Shown piece after piece: positions 1 to 11,500 of a DNA stretch of 64,000 nucleotides; positions within the stretch are counted from its first letter, which is position 1, and the number at the start of each line of letters is the position of its first letter. The stretch is from Haematococcus lacustris. Its lineage: Eukaryota; Chlorophyta; Chlorophyceae; Chlamydomonadales; Haematococcaceae. Both the position numbers and the translations under genes were made by a program. The stretch is taken from contig JASKMD010000022.1 of assembly GCA_030144725.1 (NCBI GenBank), forward strand, positions 884,646 through 948,645, in the 5' to 3' direction. The notes under the pieces were generated by a model. That model saw nothing but the letters and a program-made list of their open reading frames with translations. It did no database searches and had not been told where the DNA came from.

Positions 1-1340
1 GGCAGGGGCAGGGGCAGGGGCAGGGGCAGGGGCAGGGGCAGGGGCAGGGGCAGGGGCAGGGGCAGGGGCAGGGGCAGGGGCAGGGGCAGGGGCAGGGGCA
101 GGGGCAGGGGCAGGGGCAGGGGCAGGGGCAGGGGCAGGGGCAGGGGCAGGGGCAGGGGCAGGGGCAGGGGCAGGGGCAGGGGCAGGGGCAGGGGCAGGGG
201 CAGGGGCAGGGGCAGGGGCAGGGGCAGGGGCAGGGGCAGGGGCAGGGGCAGGGGCAGGGGCAGGGGCAGGGGCAGGGGCAGGGGCAGGGGCAGGGGCAGG
301 GGCAGGGGCAGGGGCAGGGGCAGGGGCAGGGGCAGGGGCAGGGGCAGGGGCAGGGGCAGGGGCAGGGGCAGGGGCAGGGGCAGGGGCAGGGGCAGGGGCA
401 GGGGCAGGGGCAGGGGCAGGGGCAGGGGCAGGGGCAGGGGCAGGGGCAGGGGCAGGGGCAGGGGCAGGGGCAGGGGCAGGGGCAGGGGCAGGGGCAGGGG
501 CAGGGGCAGGGGCAGGGGCAGGGGCAGGGGCAGGGGCAGGGGCAGGGGCAGGGGCAGGGGCAGGGGCAGGGGCAGGGGCAGGGGCAGGGGCAGGGGCAGG
601 GGCAGGGGCAGGGGCAGGGGCAGGGGCAGGGGCAGGGGCAGGGGCAGGGGCAGGGGCAGGGGCAGGGGCAGGGGCAGGGGCAGGGGCAGGGGCAGGGGCA
701 GGGGCAGGGGCAGGGGCAGGGGCAGGGGCAGGGGCAGGGGCAGGGGCAGGGGCAGGGGCAGGGGCAGGGGCAGGGGCAGGGGCAGGGGCAGGGGCAGGGG
801 CAGGGGCAGGGGCAGGGGCAGGGGCAGGGGCAGGGGCAGGGGCAGGGGCAGGGGCAGGGGCAGGGGCAGGGGCAGGGGCAGGGGCAGGGGCAGGGGCAGG
901 GGCAGGGGCAGGGGCAGGGGCAGGGGCAGGGGCAGGGGCAGGGGCAGGGGCAGGGGCAGGGGCAGGGGCAGGGGCAGGGGCAGGGGCAGGGGCAGGGGCA
1001 GGGGCAGGGGCAGGGGCAGGGGCAGGGGCAGGGGCAGGGGCAGGGGCAGGGGCAGGGGCAGGGGCAGGGGCAGGGGCAGGGGCAGGGGCAGGGGCAGGGG
1101 CAGGGGCAGGGGCAGGGGCAGGGGCAGGGGCAGGGGCAGGGGCAGGGGCAGGGGCAGGGGCAGGGGCAGGGGCAGGGGCAGGGGCAGGGGCAGGGGCAGG
1201 GGCAGGGGCAGGGGCAGGGGCAGGGGCAGGGGCAGGGGCAGGGGCAGGGGCAGGGGCAGGGGCAGGGGCAGGGGCAGGGGCAGGGGCAGGGGCAGAGGCA
1301 GGGGCAGGGGCAGGGGCAGGGGCAGGGGCAGGGGCAGGGG
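1..1340. repeat. GGGGCA hexanucleotide array, about 223 units
   Basis: Essentially pure tandem GGGGCA from the window edge to 1340, with a single G-to-A change seen near 1296. The left end is cut by the window, so the true length is unknown. The same hexamer recurs at 12519-12680, at 33065-33163 on the other strand, and as an Ala-Gly coding tract in UPF2 exon 14. The G-runs of four could form G-quadruplexes; that is an inference from base pattern only. Confidence 0.98.
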
Positions 1341-2100
1341 CGAATGAGCACAGCAGTTGGCAGCAGTGGCCGTGCTAAACCTTTGGACCCAAAACGCCTC
1401 CACGGCCAGATTATTGGTCACACTCAGGTCAAAACAGTCGAACGTTTCCCGCTGGCAACCGCTCTGCATACACAACTACTGCACGGGGAATGAACTGGAT
1501 AGTGGGTAACAAGGCATGCGTCCGACCGGGTGCTCCCTGCATTGTCCGCGCAAGGGGGAGGATGCCGCTGTCAGTGCTAGCCTACCGTGATGCACACCCA
1601 ACCGGCGATGACCAGGTGCGTCTCATGTCTGGCACCTCTGTGACTCACATTAGCACGCCAGCAAACTCGGCGCGCACTCAGCACATCCCGTTCAGCAGAA
1701 ACCGTGGCGAGCCCAGTCCACTTTCAAGGGGGGATGTCCCGGCCGCAGCGGCCGCACCGCTTAGCGTTAGAGACACTGCCACCGTCTTCCTCCAAGTGTT
1801 GTCGCTAGCTGCGTCGCAGGGCAGCGCGGCCCGCACATCCGCACGTCCGTCGTCTAATCCCGACGACTTTCCCGGGCAGGTGAGGGAGAGGTCGCCGCTC
1901 CACTCCCATCAATGCTAACGGGCTGGCTGGTTTAGGCAACTCCAGGTAAACGGCCTCCAATCTAACGCCCCTGGTTGCGATGATGACATGGCGCTCTTGC
2001 TCAGTGCAAGCCTGTGCCATTGCAGTCCCTGGTGGACCCGCCTACCGCCAGCCATCGCCCAGACGTGCCCAGCCGGCCCCCTCCACCCCCCGTCCCACAC
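1341..2100. other. non-coding stretch upstream of the 2101 gene
   Basis: Unique-looking sequence between the hexamer array and the first coding exon. A 142-codon open frame on the plus strand (1490-1918) has no recognisable domain, no splice continuity with the next gene and a composition unlike the confirmed exons, so I do not call it. The last few hundred bases presumably hold the promoter and 5' leader of the next gene. I see no clear TATA element. Confidence 0.4.
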
Positions 2101-5100
2101 ATGAGTGGGGCTGCTGCGGAGCTGCTGGACAGCATCAGGAATGACATCGACGCTCAGGGCAGCAGTCCCACACCGCAGGCCCACCCTACCAGTGGTGAAG
2201 GTGTGAGGTGTGGCGGTTGCTCATGTCGCTGTTGTCGCTCATGCTTCCCACTATGCGCTGACATGCAATATGCCCTTGCTCAGCGTGCAAGCAGGGTTGG
2301 CTATGTACAGGGCCTGCCAACAACCCCCTGGGCCCATACCCAGCACACTTCTTTGTGCATTAGGTTCAGTGACAAGCTGTGGCATGGCACACTGCGAATG
2401 AGGTTTGATGCCGCTTAGGGCATGGTGCATGCGACGGCAAGATGCATGTGACTGGGCCATTAGGCTGATGTGCGGGCTGCTATTGGCAGGCCCCAGGGCT
2501 TCTCCCGCCAGGGCAGCCTCAGGGAGTGGGATGGAGAGTGATGTGGAAGCTGCAATGAAGCCACCCACTGGCATCATGGGGGTGGCGGAGATGCTGGCCA
2601 CAGGTAGGAGGTGAGGGAGTGAGGGCATGAGGGAGCAGGGGATGAGGGAGAGGGAGTGAGAGGGAAGGAGAGCGTGGGAGTGACAAAGAATGAGGGCCCT
2701 GGAGGTTGCGAGGTGGGGAGCACACTAGGGCTAAAACCCACCATCGGCCTGTGCCTGCGTCGCCTGCTTGCCTCAGGCACAAAGGGGGTGCAGTGACCTG
2801 TGATTGCCTGGCACATTCACGCCAGCCTCTTGCACCTGCTGCCTTGATACCTGGCTCTTGGTGGAACAAGCACAGGGCGGTATCAACACACCATACAGTA
2901 CTAAGTGGTTGACACGAAATCAATGGCCCACACACCCTCCCCTCCTCCTCCCTCCTGCCTCCCACCATCCTGTGCATTGCCCCTCCCACCTTCTCCTCCC
3001 AGCCCGCCACCCAGCATCACCCCGCCACCTCTTCCCTCTCTGCCTGCCTGTCCCATGTCCAGGTCAGGCCCATCTTTCCAGCGCTCTGCCCTGCCACTGC
3101 CTGCACAGTGTCTGAGAACATTGCCCAAAGCCGGGCACATGGGGCCACTCCAGGAGGAGGTGATCATCACGCCGACGCAAGTGAAGGTCAGGGGCAGGCA
3201 GGGCAGGAGCGGGACAGCTCTAGAGCGTCTGGAGCCGTGGCGCCTGGTGACCAGAATTCAAGGTGAGGGCTGCTGCCGCTGCTACAGCGCTCCACATGCG
3301 GCCAGTGCATCGCCCCTCCCTGGCTTGCTGGAAAGGGAGAAAGAAAGACTACGCCCTCGCTGTTGAGTGGGTAGTTGGGGAGGAGAGAAGTCTCGGGGCA
3401 TGCACTTACTACCCTCCCTGGCTTGCTGGTATGGGTATGGTGGTGATGCCGTATGGCAGCAGGGTGGCGGCACATTGCCACTCCCTGGCTTGCTAGTGTG
3501 GGTAGGGATAGCAGGTCTGGGCCTGCGCGTGGGCTACAGCTGCAGGCCTTCTGTCTGTGCCTGCCATGGCGTGCCCAAGTGTGTTGCTGGTGTATGGCAG
3601 CCCACCCGCCTCAACTTGTTTTCCACAGGCCAGCGGCTGACCTGAGGGATGCGGACCTGAGTGAAGCCACACCTCATCCGCACTCTGTCGTTGACTACAA
3701 CCAAGCAGTGGCCAAGAGCAGCCTGCCTGCGGATGACTGGTGAGAGGCAAGAGTGAGAGTGTGAGTGAGAGTGAGTGTGGTTGAGAGTGTGAGTGTGGGT
3801 GAGAGTGTGAGTGAGTGTGTTGCGTGTGCCGTTACACATGCAACACGTGAGGTGGCAGAGAGGAGCAGGAGGAGGCAGAGTGAAAGGGGTGGGGAGCCTC
3901 CTGTGGTCTCCAGCACCCCTTGGGTGGGATAAAAGCGAGCAGCGGCAGCAGCAGCGGCAGCAGCAGCGGCAGCAGCAGCGGCAGCAGCAGCGGCAGCAGC
4001 AGAGGCAGCAGCAGTGGCAGCAGCAGTGGCAGCAGCAGTGGCAACAGCAGCGGCAACAGCAGTGGCAGCAGCAGCGGCAGCAGCAGCAGCAGCGGCAGCA
4101 GCAGCGGCAGCAGCAGCGGCAGCAGCAGCGACAGCAGCAGCGACAGCAGCAGGGACAGCAGCAGTGACAGTATTGACAGCAGGGGCAGTAAGCACAGACT
4201 AAACGCATTGAAATGGCTAGAGAAAGAAAGTTGAAAAAAGAGTGAAGGTCGACGTGCAAAGAATGGTGAAGAAGGGCAAAGAAAGGGTTTTGGCATGCAA
4301 GCCCCCTGTGTCCCTTGCAGCAGGGGTTCACGACCCAGCGCAGGCACGGCAGGAAAGGCAGTGACGTTTGACATGCAAGCCCCATGTGGTGAGTGAGGTG
4401 TGCCATGCAAGTGTGACACGCAGGGAGCTGGGAGAGAAGTTGATCAGGCCCCCGGGCGCGGGCCTGGCTCCTGAAGGCTTGGACGGGGAGGATGGCGGGC
4501 AACCTCGACGAATGAGCATCGAGGAGTATAACCAGGCTGTGGCCGAGGGGTTGGTTGAAGGAGACGAGTGGTGGGTGGAGGTGGAGGAGATGGTGAAAGG
4601 AAGGAAGAGGTGTGGTGGCTGGGGCTGGAGGGTGGGTAGGGTTGCGAATGGCTGGGTGGGTGGGAACTTGGTGAAGGAGATGTTGGGTTTAAGGAGCGGG
4701 AGAGACGATAGTTTCACTATAGGGGCAGTACAGGCTATATTTCTTTGCTTCCTGGGTCATCATGGAAAGGTGCTGCTTGCTCTTATTGGGATCATGCTGG
4801 GCCATTGGGGCCAAGTCCTGCCGCGTGAGTGGCACCTGTGATTCTGGTGCCGCCTATGCAGCAAATGTTGTGTGAGGGAGGTGTGAGGTTGTGAGGAGGG
4901 TCGTTCAGGGCAAGCAGAGTGCGCAAGCCACTCGGCCCTGGGAACACGGACAGCGGTTTATGGTGTTTAGAGGTCTCCGGAACAGACCAGGGCGTAGTCA
5001 AGGATGCCTCAATCTGCCTGGGAGTTGAACCCAGCCTCAGAACATACCACCAATCCAGATCTTACACTTGCATGAGGAGATCCCAGACACATATTTGCAT

Positions 5101-5665
5101 GACTACATGGACATGCTACATGTTGCTTGCATGGAGCCAAGATAGTCTGTGGTGCTGCCCAAAGAGCCAATGTTGTCCAGAGGTGGCGAGGAGGGAGGTG
5201 CCTCAGGGTAGTTCAGAGGCAAAGGCAACAGGGCGCTAGAGCCCTTTGATCCACTGTGTCATTTGCATCAAAACCGCCCTTGCTGTCCATGCTTGAGCAC
5301 ACCCGCACTCTTTTTTGCTTTCATTCCGCGATGTATGGTAGCAGGACAGGCATGTCTCACAAGACGCGGTTTTGCATGTAAACATGCTGGACTCTCTAAT
5401 GATGGCATGATGATGGCGTGATGGTGCCATTGGCAGCCGCTTGCCTGTGCCTGCCAGCCTTGTGACCAGTCTGCTTACCTACAAACCTACCCCTTCATCT
5501 GTATCTAATCATTACCCTTCCACCTCACCCATGTGTGCCTGCCCACACACCTCAGGGGTGGGACAGCCCAACGCCCTCCAGGAGCCGGTCTGCTGTCCCA
5601 AGATGATGGCAGCTCCACCCTGCTACCCCCCTTGGCCGCTGTCCGGCCCCCCCTGCCCACCGACT

Positions 5666-5696
<31 letters not shown>

Positions 5697-6909
5697 CAGT
5701 GACGAAGCCTTCCATGCAACCAACTCCCCCTCAAGCGAAGGGGCTGACGGTGGTGCCAGTGTGGTAGGTGGCAGCCCTGAGGCCAGCCAAGGGACCAAGG
5801 CTGAGAAAGCTCCTCTAGCCAGCCCAAAGGTCCACCGCTCTGACCCAGACACATCAGCCATGAGTGGTGACAAGGCGTCACGGGCTTTGAAGGCCGCCCA
5901 ACGCCGCTTGGCCTCGGTCGAAGCGTTTGCAGCCGGGCAGCGTGGTGTCGGCGACAGCAGCGCACCACAGGGACAGGGGCAGGGGCAGGGAGGCGCTATC
6001 ATCACCGACCATGTCCCAGTGCATGATATCATGCAGGTGAGCAGGGACCGCCCCACCTCTCGCACCTTGCCTCCTTGCCCCTCACCCTTGTCTGTTTGTC
6101 CACATCATCCATGTGGCAGTTCTGCAATGTATGGCTGTGCTGGTATTCCGTCCAAGTTGCTTCAACCACTGCGTTGTTTGACTGGCCAGGCAGCCTCTCG
6201 GTCTGAGCCTTTTCTACCTGCCACCCGCCGGCAACGGGTGTTGAACCCTGCACCTGTTGACGTCTCCATGCAGGAGGTCAGCCCAGCTGGACCTAGTTTC
6301 TCCCTCAGCTCTGGGAGCATCAGCTCAGTGGACGAGATGGATAAGCAGGCAGTGCTGCAGCAATTGCAGGAGGTGGCCGGGAAGGCAGGCCTGGACGAAG
6401 CAGCCCAAAGGTAAGCAGCTGGTGTTGCTGTGGCGCAGAGGACACCTGCTAGCAAGGGCGCGGAGGAATGCAGTTGCCTGGGCTTATCCTAGCCCAAACG
6501 GGGTACCCGCTAGTTGGTGGCTATTGAGAGTGAGGAACAAGATCACACTAGGGAGCTGCGTTGTCTGGAATCTGGATCTGCTGACCGGGCCAATCCCTAA
6601 CCCTCTGCCCCCAACCCAAAAATGCAAAGGTGGGGCCACATAAGCACAGCCTGCAAGTGTTGCTTACACAAGCCCAAGCCACTCCCTGCAGCCCCCTGCA
6701 GCCTTGGCCCTGACCCTGACCTTTGCCAACTGGTTCTGACCAAGGTGCTGGTGTCACATGCGCCTGGTTTGCACTTTGTGCCTACTATCCACAGGGAGCT
6801 GCTGAGAGCGGCGCAGAGTGTGGTGCGGCCTGCCGCAGCCCCTATCAGCTCGCCAGAGGTGCAGGGCAGCAGCACAGTGGCCAGCAGCACATACAGCGCC
6901 AGCGAATAG
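2101..6909 (+). CDS. unrecognised 450-residue protein with tandem-duplicated exon and poly-Ser tract
   Basis: Eight exons join in phase: 2101-2194, 2490-2603, 3109-3262, 3629-3739, 4424-4570, 5556-6036, 6274-6410, 6795-6909 (1353 nt, TAG stop). I do not recognise the family. The N-terminus is MSGAAAELLDSIRNDID. Exons 4 and 5 look like duplicates: both end in phase 2 on an acidic-Trp end (DDW, DEW) and contain related cores (SVVDYNQAVAK and SIEEYNQAVAEG). The short motif RPPGAGL occurs in exons 5 and 6. Exon 6 holds a Ser run coded by AGC repeats (5668-5696). Exon 7 has a short predicted helix (DKQAVLQQLQEVAGKAGL). The protein looks mostly disordered and soluble. A TGTAA at 7182-7186, the usual algal poly(A) signal, lies 273 bases past the stop. 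Phase agreement at all seven introns supports the model; the start and function are less certain. Confidence 0.68.
3945..4190. repeat. imperfect CAG/CGG triplet tract in intron 4 of the 2101 gene
   Basis: CAG-rich triplets interrupted by CGG, TGG, AGG and GAC, within intron 4 (3740-4423). All frames are open across it, giving false Ser, Gln, Ala and Leu runs, but flanking splice sites show it is intronic. Shorter AGTGTG-type repeats lie just upstream (3750-3820). Confidence 0.9.
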
Positions 6910-7409
6910 TCCACAGTGCTCCTTTGCTGGCTGTCATCACTGTTGCCAACGTTCAAGAACCAGACAGCTGCCAGTGGCAGTAAGAGGGTAGGTGCTGTGG
7001 AGCACAATATGAGAGGAGCAGGGTCATCTTGGCTCGTGATCCAGATCTCTTGCACAGTCAGCTGGCTGTGTATACTCCACAGCCTCGGGCATGGATCCAA
7101 TAGGGCAGCTGGTGAAGTTGGGAAGCTGGTCTGTGTTGAGTCTGCCAAATGTAGACGATTTGCATCAACATCAGTCACTTCTGTAATAATGGGTCTGGGT
7201 TTGAATGTGGTTGGGCTTGGCTTTTGTTGGGTTGGGTTGGTCACGATGGGAAAGGCCCAAGCAACCTAGCGGCCAACGGTTTAAGCGATGTAAGCCATCT
7301 TCAAGATGGAAATACGTTTGTAATATCAAGAGCGTGTCAGTAATACCGCTTTCGTAGTCAGTAGTCGGTAGTCTGGGGGTATGTAAGCCACAGCTTGGTG
7401 CATACATCA

Positions 7410-7600
7410 CTATGCTACAGGCTGCTGTGCCTGTGACTGCAGCTTCTTAAAGTCCAAGCCATGGTACTCCTTACCATAAACAGGAAGTGTTGCTCGGTGT
7501 GGCCACCAACACAGCTCCACTAAGCGCCTCCTTTGCCAGCTGAAAGCTGAGGGGAGAGTTGCAGTCCCTGTCTGCCCATGTCCCTGTCTACCCACACTCC
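7410..7600 (-). pseudogene. Fanzor (TnpB-like) C-terminal relic, subfamily with QLAKEA
   Basis: Read on the minus strand, one frame gives WADRDCNSPLSFQLAKEA, carrying the D-R-D-x-N block that forms the last RuvC motif of TnpB/Fanzor nucleases. A frameshift then moves to the frame giving LVELCWWP and GKEYHGLDFKKL, ending in a stop at 7410-7412. The order RuvC-III block, then ELCxWP, then KGKEYxGLxxK is the same as in the fuller relic at 13477-14321, but the QLAKEA segment differs from its QRIGES, so this is a different subfamily. There is no upstream catalytic region here. It is a dead fragment. Confidence 0.66.
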
Positions 7601-7984
7601 TCACCACCTGCCCTGGCCACCACACTTGGGAGGGGAGGAAGGGCAAAGGCACTCCCAAAGGGCACTCCCAAAGGGCACAGGCACAGGACAGTGGCCTACA
7701 GCACGGCGATGCATGCTACACACGGCACAGCTGCATTCATGGTAGCCGCCAGTATGTCTACAGACAATCACTACTCCCGGGCTGGGGCTCAGGCTTGGTT
7801 AGTCTGTCATGCAGCACTGGGGAGAGGGTAGCAAGGGCATGCCCCGAGGCTAGTCTCCTCCCTTACTGCACGCCTGACGACAAGGGCGTAGTCTTTACTT
7901 CTGTCTGTCCGTCTGTAGTGCAGCTGCTTGCTCAGCCATCAGTATGCTCTGGTGTCTGGGCAGCGCAGTGCCAAGAAGCTCCTC

Positions 7985-8150
7985 GGCAGTGGCCAGACTG
8001 CTGCTGATCTGGCCCCTATGCCCCAGCCTTATCTCTCCCCTTCTCCCACTGACCCCCACCCATCCCCTCATTCACTTGGGCAGCCTACAAGCTCGGCAGG
8101 CTGAGCAGATGCGCCAACTGCTGGCTAAGCAGGGTCCTGTGTTCCAGCAG
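7985..8150 (-). pseudogene. decayed duplicate of the exon region at 9111-9414
   Basis: The sequence 7985-8150 matches 9111-9314 over most of its length, including the intron part and the peptide LLEHRTLLSQQLAHLLSLP on the minus strand, against LLEHRALLSQQLAHLLSLP in the live exon. It lies beyond the stop codon of the parent gene, and its frame closes soon after. It is best read as a partial tandem duplication left outside the gene. Confidence 0.6.
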
Positions 8151-8533
8151 CTCCAGGGGCACCTGCTTGGACTTCCAGCAGCAGACCCAATGGGACGCTC
8201 AGGGTGACCCGACCTGACTAGGCTGGTATGCGAACCGTAAAGTAGTACCACCTCCTTGCCTCTCAGCTGCCATGTTGTCACATGGTTCCTGGGCTTATCA
8301 ACCCCTTAGCGACAGGCCTGCAGCACTGCCTCGCCACCCTATCCCACCCCTCCCACGCTCCAATGCCAGAATTGCCAGTGAAGACCACCACCCGCTTCAT
8401 CCACCCACAGAGTCGTATGCACACAACCCCACAGGTACCCTCCCTGTCAGACCCTGCTGCTTGTTTCTGGTTGGGTTGTGTTGGCAGCTGCAAGGACTGA
8501 GGCTGTTGTTGCGTCATGTTGTGCAAACAGCTG

Positions 8534-11500
8534 CTAGGGCTGAGGCTGGTGTGATGTGGAGGGTGGCTGCATGGGTGCATGCTTCACTGCTGCCTCCAGG
8601 AGCAGGGCGTAGTCATCAGGCAGGTAGGGGGAGCACAGCACCAGCAGCTGTGCAGCCTGTAGGTGGGTCAGGATGCTGAGGTGGAACACCTCCACCACTA
8701 GCACCAGCAGCGCCCTGCACCAGCAATGCCAGGCAGACAGGCAGATGGGCCAGGGCCAGGGCCAGGGCCAGCTGATTTTCTCTTGCTGAGGCTTACCGCT
8801 CCTGTGCCACGCTGGCGTCCAGCTTGCTTAGCAGCTGTGACTCACTCAACGCGCTGCTGCTGCCGGATGTCATCAGAGGGTCCCTGTACACCTGAAGAGC
8901 AGAGTAGATCACGCTTGTGGCAGTGGCTGCAGCAGTGGTGGCGGCAGCAGCAGCAGTTGCAGCGACAGCAGCAGCAGCACCGTGAATGTTGGCCGCAGCG
9001 TGGCAGTCGCGACAAGTGACTGCACTCGTCCCTACATCAGTGAGGGTTGCTCCACTCACCCCGCCCCGCCGTGTCCTCCCCTAACCCTCACCCCTAACCT
9101 TGCCCACCCAGGCAGTGGCCAGGCTCCTGCTGCCCTGCCCTCTCTGCACCAGCCCTATCTCACCCCTCCTCAAACTAACCCCCACCCATCCCCTCATTCC
9201 CCTGTGCAGATCACACCTGTGCAGGTCACACCTGGGCAGATCACACCTGGCCATAGCGTGGCAGGCTGAGCAGATGCGCCAGCTGCTGGCTGAGCAGGGC
9301 CCTGTGTTCCAGCAGGCGGCTGCGCCACTGGCTGTGCAGGTGGGCCAGCACCCAGCAGCTTCGGGCCTGGTCAGGGCTCAGCTGCAGCTGCTGCACCACC
9401 GCGCCCCACATGCCCTGCAGGGTACCATGCAGCCGCATAACCCAAGGTGAGGTGTAGCTGGTAGGGGCTGCTGTTTCACAATGGCTGATGTTTCCGCTGG
9501 GGCTCAGCTGCGGCTGCTGCACCACCGCATGCCCTGTAGGGTGCCACAGTTAGTCCCAGGTGGGCTGGAGCTGGTAGGGGCTGATGTAGTGGTTTGCTTC
9601 AAGTTTTTCTTTCATGATGGTTCATGTTGCATACAGCTGAGTTTGGATCTGGATCTGGCTCACATGCCACTCTCCAATGCCTACCTGGGAAGTCTTGCTG
9701 AGGGAAGGTGCCTGTCAGTGAGGTGGCTGCTGGAGGGCCTAGCAGTGTGGCAGCGGTCTGGCAGCGGGAGCCTGCGCTGGAGCCACGCCCCCAGCCCAGT
9801 GTATTGAGGATTGAGGTCAGGGTAGAGTGCGGTGGGAGAGGAGTCCGTAGGGCTTCAAGGCTGGCTGGCTGGCTGTCGAGGGTGTCAACGGGTGTCAAAG
9901 GCTATCAACAGGTCAGCGAGTGAGAGGGAGCGTGTATTGTACGTATTGAAGGCTCATCGCTTCCCTTGACCATCTCTGTCAGCTGAGCATTGATGGGGAG
10001 ATGCATTGCTGCCTGGTGGCCAGTGTGTGGAAGCTGAGCAGGTGTTGTCGCACAGACAAGTGGAATGGAGCAAGCAACTAACAACTGGCAGCCAACCAGC
10101 CGACCAGGCAGACAACCAACTAACCAACTAAGACAACCAACTAAGCGGACAGAGCAAGCCGATCGCTCAGCAGGCAAGCTGCCATGAAGCGGGAGGGGCG
10201 GGCAAGGAGGTTGGCGGGGATGTGAGCAGGTGGCCACAAGTCAGGGCAGCCATAGCTCTCATCTTCGTATCCCTTGGGCCCATGCACCCACTGCCATAAG
10301 CAAAGACATAAGCAAATTCACAGTCAAAGGCATGAGAATCATACAGTCACACAAAGCACGCTGCATGTGCTGTTCCTGCTGCCGCACTCAGCTTAGGCAT
10401 TTGCTGAAACTAAATCCTAGCACACTGCTTACTAGTCAGCTTAAAGCTAGGACGCTCAATAGCTGGCCTGTAACAAAGCGGACACCATCATCGGCTGGCC
10501 TGTAACAGAGCGGACACCCGTTGATGGCTGTCTGTTGTTGCTGCCCTGCTTCAGCTGTGAGATTGCTGCAAGGTAAGGTGCTGCTGCTACCCAATTATTG
10601 AAGCCCTCATTGCATATTGCCAGACCAGGCAAGCCATCGAATTGGAGACATCCCATGCCTCGGTGACAGGCGCTATGCCAAACATTGCAGGAGCATTCCA
10701 TGCAATCCATACGATGCTGACAACACGGCCATGATGCCCATCCCAGGAGCCCATCCCAGCCCATCCCAGGAGCGACGGCAGTGTCAGGCACACAGCCTAG
10801 AAGCATCAGTAATGCTGTGTAGTGTGACGATAGACCCCATAGTGTGAGAATAAGCTACCTGGTGTCGGGCCCTGACTCAGAGCCCTGGCCCTGACCCCAC
10901 AGCCCTGACCCCACCCTGGCCCTGGCCGTGGTCCTGGCCCTATGTCCTGGTGTATCCTTGTGTGTTCCTTACAGCACCTTGGCCCTCAACCTTCACCTTA
11001 AGGACACATTTCCTTACAGGGTCGGCCAGCAGCACCCACCTGAGGGGCCAGGGAAGCCGCTTGCGGCCCCGTGCCATCCAGCTCATTGGCATTTCGACCT
11101 GAGAGCAGCGTGACATCTGGCCGGACCAGCAACACAAGCTGCAGCCGCAAAGCAGTGGGTGAGGGTGGGTGGGTGGGTGGGTGGGTGGGTGGGTGGGTGG
11201 GTGGGTGGGTGGGTGGGTGGGTGGGTGGGTGGGTGGGTGGGTGGGTGGGTGGGTGGGTGGGTGGGTGGGTGGGTGGGTGGGTGGGTGGGCGGGTGGGTGG
11301 GTGGGCGGGTGGGTGGGTGGGTGGGCGGGTGGGTGGGTGGGCGGGTGGGTGGGTGGGCGGGTGGGTGGGTGGGCGGGTGGGTGGGTGGGCGGGTGGGTGG
11401 GTGGGCGGGCGGGTGGGTAGGTGGGCGGGTGGGTGGGTGGGCGGGTGGGTGGGTGGGCGGGTGGGTGGGTGGGCGGGTGGGTGGGTGGGTGGGCGGGTGG

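Larger units (their letters stand above)
6910..8533. other. intergenic region between two convergent genes, with relics
   Basis: No intact gene. It holds a 60-base repeat (7028-7086) also present at 11962-12021, a decayed Fanzor C-terminus on the minus strand (7410-7600), a small motif at 7277-7300 that recurs near 51726, and a decayed duplicate (7985-8150) of an exon region of the neighbouring minus-strand gene. Confidence 0.6.

Noticed and set aside
1..1340. Telomere or CRISPR-like array
   Set aside because: Units are 6 bases with no spacers, and the sequence is not the TTTTAGGG telomere repeat of this algal group.
1490..1918. 142-codon plus-strand open frame near the left edge
   Set aside because: No domain, no splice link to the next gene and no family resemblance.
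5022..5060. tRNA T-arm: GGGTTCAACTCCC context on the minus strand with a 5-bp stem
   Set aside because: No matching acceptor or anticodon arm can be built around it; at most a tRNA-derived fragment.
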